Made by a program: the position numbers and the translations under genes
The notes under the pieces: generated by a model
Told to the model about the DNA's origin: nothing
Databases searched by the model: none
The model's input: only the letters and a program-made list of their open reading frames with translations
Shown: positions 32,716-42,745 of the stretch, one piece after another
Layout of the letters: each line of letters begins with the position of its first letter
Numbering within the stretch: position 1 is the first letter of the stretch
Origin: Ctenosaura bakeri
Taxonomy: Eukaryota; Chordata; Lepidosauria; Squamata; Iguanidae
Direction: 5' to 3'
Assembly (NCBI GenBank): GCA_948474755.1
Contig: CAOLHI010002113.1
Coordinates: 124,001-188,000, forward strand
DNA: 64,000 bases

Positions 32716-32890
32716 TTAAACACAAGAATATAAGAAAAGCCTGGCTGGTTGGATCCTCCCTGTCTAGTCTAGCATCCTGCCTCTTTCAGTGACTCACCAG
32801 AAGCCTTTGGGAAGCCCCATAAGCAAGACGTTAGGGCCACAGACCTCTTCCTGCTGTTGTTCCCAGCAACTAATATCCAGAAATGTGCAG
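32716..32890. repeat. Dispersed reptile repeat ('GGATC...TAGTCTAGCATCCTG' family)
   Basis: AATATAAGAAAAGCCTGGC, then GTCTAGTCTAGCATCCTGCC, CCAGAAGCCTTTGGGAAGC and CCAGCAACTAATATCCAG occur in the order of a widespread amniote SINE-like repeat. The disrupted copy at 12785-13022 shares the first and last blocks. Confidence 0.6.
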
Positions 32891-34240
32891 GAAAAGTTGA
32901 AATTGTACACAGTTGTAAACATGAGGGATGTTATGGAGAGGGGTTGTTAGACTTGTCTATAATGCGGAAGCCTTGTGATGATTAATTCTGTGAGAATAGC
33001 TGCCTCTCTTTCCCACATCCCTGTCCCAGATTATTCCAACTCAACTCCCATAGATCCTTGTTTTACCTTCCCCTGGCTTTGCCAGACGTTGCCTTGATTC
33101 ATTTTGTTTCAAGCGAATGAGCATACTCAAAAGGAGAGCCACATTCCACAGCGTAATCTTAGGCAAACAAGGCATGGCTGTTGCTTCTCCATCAATCAGC
33201 GTCTCCTCTCATCTCATTTTATTTTCCCCGGCATCTTAATCAGAGGCCTTGGCACTTTCCCAGCATCTATACAGTTAGACTAACACCTGTCCAGGTAAAT
33301 AAATGGTTGACTCTCAGGGCTGGTATGTTTGCTTTGGTTTTAATTACTTGGTCCATGCAGGCTACCACAGGGAAGTGAGACGGGGCTGGACGTAAAGAGG
33401 ATCAAAGCCAAACATATTCTAGTCTTTTCCTGTCACCCAAAAGACCTCTGCTCCAGTGATAGTTGCTGGTGGCTTGGGGACTTTATGTAACCCATTTTGT
33501 GTGCTCACCTCCACTTCCTACAAGGTTTTGCCCCCATAACCGCACATCCAATTAATCCTTCCTTGGAGAGGATAGTAGCAACAGAGTTGAACTGGAGCAC
33601 TCTTTGGTGTATGGTGCTGTCCTTGGGGCTCAACTAGAGCTTATGTTACTTGACAGACAGAGAAAGGAGACTGAGTCCCCTCACTTTTTGTGATGCCTTC
33701 TTAATTACTATTTCTAGAAGGCTGTAGGGAAGGGCTAAAATGAGAAAATAGTGGGGTGCTATTTGTAGGTATTATTAAGTGCTTTAACCCCTCCCCTTGA
33801 GGCCACTCCATGCCATAATCTGAGCACTGTGCCAATCAAGACATTTTATACACACACGCACACACACGTAACAGTCCCCTCATGTTTTCTTTAATTAAAA
33901 GCAGATTTTGAAGGCTTGACTGACTTCTGTTGAAAAACTCACTCCAAACAGCTTCTTTCTCCACTCCTACTGCATCCATGAGGGAAAAGAAATGGGCAAC
34001 TAATTCCATTTCAGAGTAAAGACTGTATGAAGTGCTAATTCTGACTTCTGAAGCTAGTTGCCCAAGTTATTTGAGACAGTTGTGTTGCTGAATGGCTTAA
34101 GAATATTTAAGATTTTATAAGATTTCTCCTGCTAAACAGCTTGTTCCAAGGTATTATAAGCAAACTCCTTGTCTATGCATGGGTTTGGGGTGGTTTTGCA
34201 GTGGAAAACTGCCTGAACATCACTCATTTCTTTAAAAAAA
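32891..34240. other. Unrecognised sequence
   Basis: A short (CA)n-like run at 33850-33870. The 33100-33380 part looks single-copy and has no repeat character; nothing else recognised. Confidence 0.4.
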
Positions 34241-34243
34241 GTA

Positions 34244-34297
34244 TATCCTATCCTATCTTATCCTATCCTATCTTAATGTTCTATTCTATTCTATTTC
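34244..34297. repeat. (TATCC)n / (TCTAT)n low-complexity tract
   Basis: Pentanucleotide TATCC units followed by TCTAT units, directly abutting the reversed LINE tail to the right, as at 24774. Confidence 0.9.
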
Positions 34298-34300
34298 TTT

Positions 34301-34570
34301 ACTTATACTTGGCCTTTTCTCCAAAGCTGGGACTCAAAGTAGCTTACAAAATAAAGAGAATTACTGATGAAAAGATACGTAGCTCAAAATACTCAGCAAG
34401 ATGAAAGCATCAAACTGTCTATAGAATTAAGAACCATGAAAACACTGATTTAAAAACAAAGAATGAATGTAGTACAGTATACTTTAAAAGCCATCATCTT
34501 GTAAAACCATCATGCTGGAATAAAAAGGTTCTCACCTGCTGCTAAAAGAACATTAAAAAGGGAGACAAAA
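34301..34570 (-). mobile_element. L2-like LINE 3' tail, reverse
   Basis: TGGCCTTTTCTCCAAAGCTG then GGGACTCAAAGTAGCTTAC, A-rich UTR and AAAAGGTTCTCACCTGCTGC occur in the same order as at 15008 (AAAAGTTTTCACTTGCTGG). Confidence 0.65.
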
Positions 34571-34889
34571 ATTGAGGGTTCAGGGAGGGTTTTTTTGGGC
34601 AGGGAGGAAGATTCGTGGACTCAAAAGGTGGGTCAGTGAATGCATGCAGCCTGCAGTCCTCACTTTCCCCAACCTTGGTTTAAATCTTTCTCCAACATCC
34701 ACACTGGTCCTTGACAAATTGCTAGACAACTATACTAAATAGCTGAGTGTTTTTCTCCCTCCTGCTCTTACTGTTTCTGATGAAAGGTATAGGAATATGG
34801 GGAACTGGAAAAGAGCATCTCCTGCTCTTCTTTACTTTCAGGAAAGCTCTGGTTGCCTGTTCTTGCTGCAGTGGGAAACAGTCTCTCTC

Positions 34890-34950
34890 CCTTTGGAAAC
34901 AAAAGAGTCTTCTGGCATTTTAAAGACCTATTATAGTATATATTACTGTA
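34890..34950 (-). mobile_element. Penelope-like element 3' terminal fragment
   Basis: AACAAAAGAGTCTTCTGGC then ATTTTAAAGACCTATTATAG is the reverse of the terminal block of the element at 28390-29945 (which reads GTCTTAAAGGTG on its own strand). Confidence 0.6.
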
Positions 34951-35356
34951 GACATTGTTATAATCCTAGTGGCATTTCTGCCCAAGTTGACAGATTTCCT
35001 GCTTATCTGGAACTTGTGCTTTCTCTCATCTTTTGGGGGAAGCAGATTTGGTGACATTGTTTTTTTGTATCATCAGTACAGTACTGAATACTGCGGAGAG
35101 TACTGTAGGAATGTAGTATAGTACTATAAGGCTACATACTGTAGTATTACAAAGTGTAGGAGTGTAATAATCTTGATTACTGCAGGGGGGTGGGAGGGGT
35201 AGGCATATTCATACAGAAGCATTCTGCTCAGACTCATGACATACAATGCCTCCATTGAGCTTAAGTTCTTCATACTACATGGTTGACGAGGAATAATTCA
35301 CTCCCATGATAGCGTGAGTAATAAAGCTTGGAAAAGGCATGCAGCATTTTCTGCTA

Positions 35357-35720
35357 CAGGGTGGTCCAAAATTCATGTACCATGGAACCAATTACGTTAA
35401 ATATCTGAATCACTGACCATTGACTTGAAAATACTTGCATATGATATGTACACATGGATATTGCTTAATAAACTCATGGTTATCTTTGTACATTTGGGTC
35501 TTATTTTTTTTCTACTCCAAATAAGGATGTGTTCTAAGACCTGAGATGTTCCCTGTGGAACTCTTTTTATAGTTTCTGCATGGAAATAAGATAGGAAGTC
35601 AAGTGCTTTGAGGTCCAGTGACCTGAATGGTCAGCCTGTGAGGCTGGCCCATCTAAACCCTTTGCTAGGCATTCACCCTAATCCTAATCTGTGGGCTGCT
35701 TCCATGTGAATTGCCTCCAC
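35357..35720 (-). mobile_element. Mariner-like transposon end (one terminus, worn coding relic)
   Basis: The terminal text CTACAGGGTGGTCCAAAATTC resembles mariner-superfamily inverted repeats of the 'acagggtggtccaaaa' kind. On the minus strand, upstream of it, a frame gives RWASLTG then PFRSLDLKALDF, which could be a worn version of the 'WPPRSPDLTPLDF' transposase motif. No second terminus was found, so the copy is truncated. Low certainty. Confidence 0.35.
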
Positions 35721-38700
35721 ACACCAGTGCCCATCAAGTGTATTGTGTATTTTGAGCATTATGACCGAGGAGAAATGTAGACCATGATGTATGGCCCAAC
35801 CAAGAGCTTGTTCATGCTAGATCTTTGTTAGTGATCACACAGGAGAAATTCCTTTAGGGACCAAGAGAGTGCTGAATTGGCCTCTACTTTGGGCAGTGAT
35901 TGAGGTGTCATGTATAAGCTAGGATAGGCTTTGTTATTCTGAAATGAAACTGATCCTTATTCATCTTTTGATTTCATCACATCATTTTCTAGTCTCAAAG
36001 GGAGAACGAATGCTTAATTTCTCTTCCATTTTAATGTAAGAATGAGTGACAACAAATTATGGAACTTCTTTCTTATATACAAAGAACATAAACTTGTGTG
36101 ATCTGATTTCTAGCTCTCAATCTGATCTGCTTTCTATCTCTCTCTGACCAAAAAATACTGTCAGTCTAAATTGTTCCTCTCTTCTAATTGAGAGATCAAA
36201 CTGTCTTTCAGAAATGTGTTTTAAAGATTTGAGTGAAGACATTTATCTGTCTCTCTCTCCCTCTCTGTGCTATATTTTCAAGCTGCAAATAGAACTGCAA
36301 AGGAGAACTTTAACATTCTTAAATTAATCCTCTTAAACTAGGATTGGACATTTTGATCTAACAAAATTTTTGCTGTAGAATCTACACAGAGCTAGACTGT
36401 GCAATATAGGCATCCTATGACTTTGTCACCTGCAGTCAATAGTGTCCCCAGAGTTTTTGTCATTTGGCACATACAGCCTTTTCTTATAAACAATACAACA
36501 ACTGGAACAAAAATGGTCCCTGCTGATTTTTTGCCACTGGATTACACACTGGGACAAACAAACAAAAAGTTCCATGCTAGTTGTTGGGTAGCCATGATAC
36601 AATAAAACAGAAGAGATTTGCCTTTGTTGTCATCAAGTTGGCTCCAGCCAGGGGAAGTTGAAATCTCTTCCATTTGTAGGAACATTGGAATTCACTGGGG
36701 TCAGGGAATAACTCAACAGTACAAGAAGTGTGTATTTTATTTTATCTGATTTCATTTTATTTTTTATTCTTCTGTGTGTTTTCTGGCTCTGGTTATTTGG
36801 GTGGAACACAATTGGTTTCTACATACACAAAGATTCCTGTGGACCTTTTTATTCCCTATAATACATTGACATTTTCATTGGGTGAACTTCCCCCCCAACC
36901 TACAAAATTCAAGATTGTTGTTATTTTTACTCCTACTGCATGAAATGTGCAAATGAAGAGGTTCTCTCTGTGTGTTCTTGGAGGACCAGAATTGCTAAGC
37001 TGAGGACACCTCTTCCTTGTTGATAGTTTACAGGGTCAGAGAGCCTTTATTAGTAATTTGTAGACTTGTTAGTGAGGGCGGTGTTCACTCTTTTGGAATG
37101 GATGATGTGAAATATTGTAGGGTGGGTGTTCCTTTTGTTCCCTTTGTATGTCCAAAATATATAGTTATATTGGAAATAGATAAAAATAATGGGTTCCGTT
37201 CAGCTTCATCACCTCTTTCCCTGACCTTCCTTCTTCTGCTCCCTTTCCTGGCTGAGGCATCTGAAACATGCAAAGTGAACTTTTGAAACACATTCAAGGG
37301 AGCCAGGGTGGGATCTGTTTTGCTGCATTGTAGAAAAATGTCACTGAACAGGTAACATTTAAGATGATGATTATTACAGTGGTGGATATCACCTTCTGCT
37401 AGTTTTCAGATCCCCCCCCACATCATTTTACAGCCAGTTGATCTGGGAAGCTTTGAGTCTAACCCTGTCATAATCATTAGTGTGTGTTGAACTATATTTC
37501 CTCACACCTGTCCCCTCTTACCTTTGTCTTTGCCATCCTTCCTCATTCTAGTTTATTTGCCTCCTCTCCTCTTTGTTTCCTTTCCCCTCTAATGATGTTT
37601 GCATTGTATGTTTCTTCGGCAAGTGCCTCTCTCTGCTTTGGTTATGATTGTTTTTCTTCCCCTCTTGTTTCTTTGTCAAATGGCATCTGTGTGGATGGTA
37701 CACATGCTTCCAGATAGAGGGCACTTGGTGCTCCTAATTAAGAATGTGCTTCAGACTTGGCAGAATCTCTGATCCTGAAGGAAATTCTGCTGATTTATGG
37801 CGATTCAGCAGAAACCCCAGCTGAAGTAGGGCTGCTCTTAATAATGGGATATTTGCAAAAACTAAAGTATTTCTCCCCAGTTTTTCCATATAAAGAAAAA
37901 GCCAGGCTAGAGAAGTGGGACAAGGCTGCACAAAGGGTATACTTCTGTGTTGCCTGAGGGAAATATGAGGGAAGGCGCAGCCCTCCTAGGTCTGGTATAG
38001 GACATGTAAAGCCCATGGAACAGCGGTAGCTCTCCTAGTTCCTGCACCTGTGCTTCTAATATTTTACTTCCAGGCTGAGGACAATGCTCTTTTTATATAA
38101 ATGGCCAACAAAATATGGGGGAAGGGGGAAGGGGAAGCAAAGAATTTCTCAGCCTAAATTAGAAGACTCTGGCTGGCATCCTCTACTATAGTTACAGATT
38201 CCTAACCCTAAAGTTATAACTGTTCCATATTCGGTGATACTACATATTCTATTGCCACAATTGTAAATGCTCCCCAACCTACCTTAACAGCCAACAGCCA
38301 CTTGGAGTGACAGAGTTTGTTCTGCTGGTGATGGGGGTTCAGCAGGCTGATGTTTCCAGCCCTCTCTAACCAATACATGAGGCTGAAACAATTAGAAACA
38401 GGACCTCTGTCACAACCTCCCATATTACTGCAGATTGCTGGCCGGAGGAGACTAGACACATCATCCTGCTGCACCCCAATGACAAGCAGAACATCAATCA
38501 CTTGGAGTGTCTGCTTGCTATTAAGGTAGGTTTGGGTAGGTCAGGCCAGGAGATAATATTTAGTTATGCATTCATTACTAAATTGCTGATATAAGATCTC
38601 AGCCTGTTCTTCCAAAAAATCCACTACATCTGTTCATGTGAAATTTTGTAAGATTTCGTAACTAGGGTCAACCTCTGTTCTGTATGTCATCTAGTATATA
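35721..38700. other. Unrecognised sequence
   Basis: Pyrimidine-rich runs at 36230-36270 and 37490-37600. No exon, RNA or repeat family recognised. Confidence 0.45.
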
Positions 38701-38730
38701 TAAGTCAAAGTTTGTCTTTAGCAGGTGCTT

Positions 38731-38796
38731 ATATGATTGGCTGCAGGTGAAGACCTCATACGATTGGCTGTGTCAGGCAAAGACCTCATATGATTG
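38731..38796. repeat. Short tandem repeat carrying three ATTGG (reversed CCAAT) boxes
   Basis: TGATTGGCTG or CGATTGGCTG occurs near 38734, 38761 and 38791. Each later copy is preceded by AGACCTCATA. Spacing is about 27-30 bp. ATTGGCT is the reverse of the NF-Y-type CCAAT box, and repeats of this kind are common in LTR enhancer regions; the rest of an LTR is not clear here. Confidence 0.7.
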
Positions 38797-38810
38797 GCTG
38801 CCTAAGAAGA

Positions 38811-38880
38811 TTTTATGGAATCCTGGGGTTTCCAGTTTAGGGAGGGGCCTTTAGAATTCTCAACCAGAGAGTTCTGAATA
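38811..38880. mobile_element. hAT-like MITE fragment
   Basis: GGAATCCTGGGGTTTCCAG and TTTAGAATTCTCAACCAGAG match the interior of the nested MITE at 26141-26328. Confidence 0.6.
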
Positions 38881-39756
38881 GGCTCGTTGCTATGGAGATG
38901 AGGCCTAGCAGCAAGGAAGAGGGGAGTGTATAACCTCTGTATGTTAATAACTCTGAGTACAGATTGGATTGGGATATATGGAGAAAAGTTACAAGTATTG
39001 GACAAGACTGTTTGGGGAATTAGAGACACAGGATCTCAAGTCTTTCTAACAAGTATTACCTATGAGAAAATAAAATCCCGGGCAGTGCCAGGTGTATACT
39101 CTATTTTTTTATAACATTGTCCACAATAGAAAAGTGTCTATAATGGCTGCTCTTGCACAAAGCTCCCCGCCTCTTTTCTTTTCTTAAAACAAAAACCTTC
39201 AAAATTTAAAGGCAGGTAGCATGAAACTTCTTCTACCAGCACCCCCCTCAGTAATTTGGAACTGGGTTGGTATTATGCCCCCATAAGAGGCTAGTATGCC
39301 AGAAAGTCTCATCCAGTTCTTTTGGAGCGAAAAAAGTTACAGCCATTTATTAATAGGCATGAGGATTTGGATTCCCAAATCCATATCTAGGTTCAGACCC
39401 AAGACAAACCGAGTCAAAGTTGAGCTGAATCAGACTGTTTTCCAGATCATAAAAGGTGGATCTGAACTGAATCTTGGGCTCAATGCACATACCTCCTAGC
39501 CACCCAAAGGTGCAGTGCAAATATTCCATATTTTGTTTCTTTGATGTAAAAATCATGGAAGGTTACCAATGGAAGATTATGTCACTAAAATTCTCAGTTG
39601 CAGGAGAAAGGCATCAGTTGGAACTGCCTTATCTATCCTGCACTTGTTACCCTGACTGCTGGGAGTCCCATGGGGGACACCTTGATTCGCTCCAAGTTAT
39701 AAAGGTTGGGGAAATTATCAGAGCACTGGCATTAGCAAAACGAGAGGCAGGGTAAC
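38881..39756. other. Unrecognised sequence
   Basis: A poly(A)-signal-like AAATAAAATCCC at about 39067 and a TATA-like GTGTATAACC at about 38928 could belong to an LTR with the repeats at 38731, but no boundaries were found. Confidence 0.3.
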
Positions 39757-39864
39757 CCAGCAGGATCTTTTACCCAACTTTACGGGGTCAGACCAAGCCA
39801 AAAAGCCAGACAAACATATCGAAGAAATGGATTTTATTGAATGAATATATTCTAACACACCAAT

Positions 39865-39904
<40 letters not shown>
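39865..39904. repeat. (CA)n microsatellite, about 20 units
   Basis: Uninterrupted CA dinucleotides. Confidence 0.97.
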
Positions 39905-39906
<2 letters not shown>

Positions 39907-40225
39907 CCTATTGAGAAGGAAAAGAGGTGAAACATGGATAGGGGATATAGCAAAGGGATTGTTGAGACAGTGATACTGCACCTATCCTGACGTCTTCAGT
40001 CCGGGAAGTGGTGAGAAGAATGGAGCTCAGCCAAGAGACAGCTGATGGGATCACTCAACTAATAGAGTGCCGGTCTGCTAGTGTAGTGAGGAGTTCTCCG
40101 AAGAGACCCTCAAAAACTAGGACTACTTACTGGGCAGAATGTACCTCAAGGGCAGGCCCTCTCCTGGGGAGAACAATGGTCAAAGTAAAGGAAGGAATGC
40201 CAAACAATGACAACTTGGTTGTTTG

Positions 40226-40287
40226 CATGATTGGTTTATGCTAGGTTGCAAATATGCATGATTGGTTTATACTGGGTTGCAAATATT
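40226..40287. repeat. 31-bp tandem duplication with ATTGG boxes
   Basis: Unit CATGATTGGTTTATGCTAGG... at 40226-40256 is repeated at 40257-40287 with four mismatches. Each copy has one reversed CCAAT box. Confidence 0.9.
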
Positions 40288-40743
40288 CAGGGTTGTGGTT
40301 GCAAAAGACTGTGGTGTAAGTTTATGTAGATGGACCTCGCCTTGTAGGATTTTTCCAGAATCACAGTTGCTCAACCTGGGGAAAACGCGCTAATCCCTTC
40401 AAGTTGGCTACTCTTGGCTGAGGACCCTTTGTCTAGGTAGATATGTATTGCTGGATGTCTCCTTGGACTATGTGACTGGGGATTTTTCTGGTCTTGACCC
40501 GTTTTCAGTTGTTCAATCTCTTTGCCTACGTGCCTATCCGGGCAACCTCTCTGGCATGGTGGGCATCATGGTGGGCATATCTGATAACAAATTTATGGTC
40601 CCTGGGATAGGGTATGCTAGTAGGGTAACACACTGAAACACATATAAGACTTAACACACAGTGAGACTCATCTGGATTTGATGTCCCTTCTCATTTTCCT
40701 GCAGTCAAGCACATTTCTAGTTCAAGTTGGAGGTGTAATGGCA

Positions 40744-40963
40744 AGGCCTTCAAGTCACCTGTCATCTTAGGGCAACCCCAGGAATTTTATAAGGCTTTGT
40801 TAGGCAACGAATACCAGAGGTAGTTTTGCCAGTGTCTTCCTCTGAAATATAGCATACAGCACCTGGTATTCATTGTCAGTCTTCCATCCAAGTACTATCC
40901 AGAGCTGACCCTGCTCTGCTTCCAAAGTCAGGCGGGATCTGATGCTTGTAGGGTATTTAGGCC
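40744..40963 (-). mobile_element. 5S-rRNA-derived SINE, reverse orientation
   Basis: From 40963 on the minus strand: TACAAGCATCAGATCCCGCC, GACTTTGGAAGCAGAGCAGG, then AGTACTTGGATGGAAGACTG, which follow the vertebrate 5S order (GATCTCGTCTGATCTCGGAAGC, AGCAGGGTCGGGCC, TAGTACTTGGATGGGAGACC). The body and tail follow as in 548-806, ending at the GACTTGAAGGCC block. Clearest 5S head in the window. Confidence 0.9.
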
Positions 40964-41530
40964 TCTTGCATTGTACAGGGCTATTTTATGTATATCTCTG
41001 CACCTGAAGGCTGGATGAGGCCAAACTTAGAGTGGGGTGCTGGATGTGATTTATAAGCATAAACCTTCAGCGCTTATTTCTTTGGATAAGAGGGAAGTGA
41101 TGTCATCTTCTCACCTTTCCTCCCTTCTTCGTTTAAGGTAATTTTTTTAAAAATAAACTTTCCCATCTTTGGCTTTTATGGAGAGTTCCAGATTGATTTG
41201 GTCTTGGGTCCATTCATTTGTCTTTTTAGCAGTTCAGAGTATGCACAGAACTCTTCTCCAGGACCGCATTTCAAATGAGTTGATTTTCTTCCTCTCAGCA
41301 TTTTTCACTGGAATTGAAAATTGAATTGGAAATGAGATGGCATCGACAACCTTGACTGTATAGGCTTATCCTCCATGAATTTATCTAATCACCTTTTAAA
41401 GCAATCCACTTGGCAGTTAACGCTACACCTTCTAATAAAAGGTAGAATAGATTGTTGGCCAAAGTAGCAAAAGTGCTGTTATTCCTTCTCCTTGGCTTTG
41501 CAAAAGTGGTTGAATAATTACAGTTTAGAA
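40964..41530. other. Unrecognised sequence
   Basis: No repeat or gene recognised. Confidence 0.45.
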
Positions 41531-41857
41531 CAGGGGTGGATATGGTTAAGTCTGCAGGACTCTGTGTCCTTGGAAGCCATCCAGAAGCCTTCCAACTCTC
41601 CCCAGATTTATTTTTTTTCAAATTCCCCCCCCAAATTTCCCCAAATGTGCCCAAATCATAATGACTTGCTTCTGCTGGCCTTCCAAAGCCTCCAAAACAT
41701 ACAAGAAATATTTTAAAAAATCAACCGAAAATGGACCCAAATTGTGGCCAGAAGTGACACCACATTTGTTGGGTGTGCCAGAACACATCAGTGTGGCCTG
41801 CCAGGTGAGTGCAAGGTGCAAAAATGGCTTCTGACTCTGTGTACTTGTCCACCCCTG
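41531..41857. mobile_element. hAT non-autonomous element, 327 bp
   Basis: The left end CAGGGGTGGATATG and the reverse complement of the right end, CAGGGGTGGACAAG, are inverted repeats that continue inward with a mirrored GACTCTGTGTCCTTGGAAGCC / GACTCAGAAGCC pairing. The flanks GTTTAGAA (41523-41530) and TTTTAGAG (41858-41865) agree at 6 of 8 positions, fitting an aged hAT duplication. No transposase. Confidence 0.85.
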
Positions 41858-42173
41858 TTTTAGAGTAATTCTGATTATTTGATATTGTCCTGATTAACAA
41901 TTCTTGTGGCTTGCCCCTTCACTGCAAGAAGTAGGGTTGGTAACCTCCTCTCTTATTGTCTTCCACAATAAAAATGTGACTAACAGATTCTCATCAAATG
42001 AAGCAGAGGTGACTAGAGTATCTCCAGCTGAGTTTCTGTCTAACACTGTTGCCATTAAAAGCACAGAACCATTGCCAGGGTGAAGAAAGAGAGCAACAGT
42101 ATCACGGGGCTCAAGTCCCGTGAGGAGTCATTTAAGAGAGCAAGAGTGTTTTTGAAAGCATTAAATATCCTGA

Positions 42174-42345
42174 AGGTACCATATCTTGCCTGATCTTGGA
42201 AATTAAGCAGGATCAAGCCTGGAAGGAAGACCACCAGGAAATGCCAAGTGCAGGAAGGCAATGGCAAACTGCCTCTGAGTACTCCTTGCCTAAGAAAACT
42301 CTATGAAATCCGTGGAGTCGCCACAGGCATGTGCACACACACGAG
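42174..42345 (+). mobile_element. 5S-rRNA-derived SINE, forward, with head deletion
   Basis: GGTACCATATCTTGCCTGAT, CTTGGAAATTAAGCAGGATC and AAGCCTGG match the 5S head, but the TTAGTACTTGGATG segment is deleted and the text jumps to GAAGACCACCAGGAAATG. The body GGAAGGCAATGGCAAACTGC, CCTTGCCTAAGAAAACTC and a CA-rich end follow. Compare the undeleted head at 40744-40963. Confidence 0.88.
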
Positions 42346-42720
42346 TATTTTGCCCTGGTTCTCTTTTTCTTTTGCTCCTCTTCCCCTCCTGCAGACATCA
42401 GCTGTGTGATCACCCTCCATCCTGCTCCATTGACTGGTTGCTGAATAGGTTCATGAGAACCTTAGGACTCTCAGATCACCCATGAGTTGCTGGCCTGGCA
42501 TATACATCACGTATTTCACAGCATCCTCTTTGATTTCAGTGAAAATTGTATTCTCAATCTACTTTCCAAGACATGGGACTTCCACGCCTTTGATTGACTT
42601 GTTTTGGATTAGCTTTAGGAATATTTTCCTCTCCCTTTCCACTAACATCCTTATGGCTGTCTGTGGGTTGCTTGATGAAGAGGTATATTCAGGAATGCAG
42701 GAATGTCTAATGGGAGCTGT
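42346..42720. other. Unrecognised sequence
   Basis: Nothing recognised; a 117-codon plus-strand frame overlaps the region without motif support. Confidence 0.45.
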
Positions 42721-42721
42721 G

Positions 42722-42745
42722 GTTCTCTCTCTCTCTCTCTCTCTT
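42722..42745. repeat. (TC)n microsatellite
   Basis: About eleven TC units. Confidence 0.95.

Larger units (their letters stand above)
39757..40622 (-). mobile_element. Possible LTR-like element on the minus strand
   Basis: GGGTAAC occurs on both sides (39750-39756 and 40623-40629), which could be a target duplication. Read on the minus strand, the segment contains repeated AACCAATCATGCA (CCAAT) boxes in a 31-bp tandem (40226-40287) and, near its end, CAATAAAATCCATTTC, a poly(A)-signal-like block, as in U3-R-U5 order. The ends are not canonical TG...CA, so this may be coincidence. No internal retroviral genes are present. Confidence 0.3.

Noticed and set aside
40226..40287. CRISPR-like repeat
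   Set aside because: Two adjacent 31-bp copies without spacers in a vertebrate-type sequence; a simple tandem duplication.
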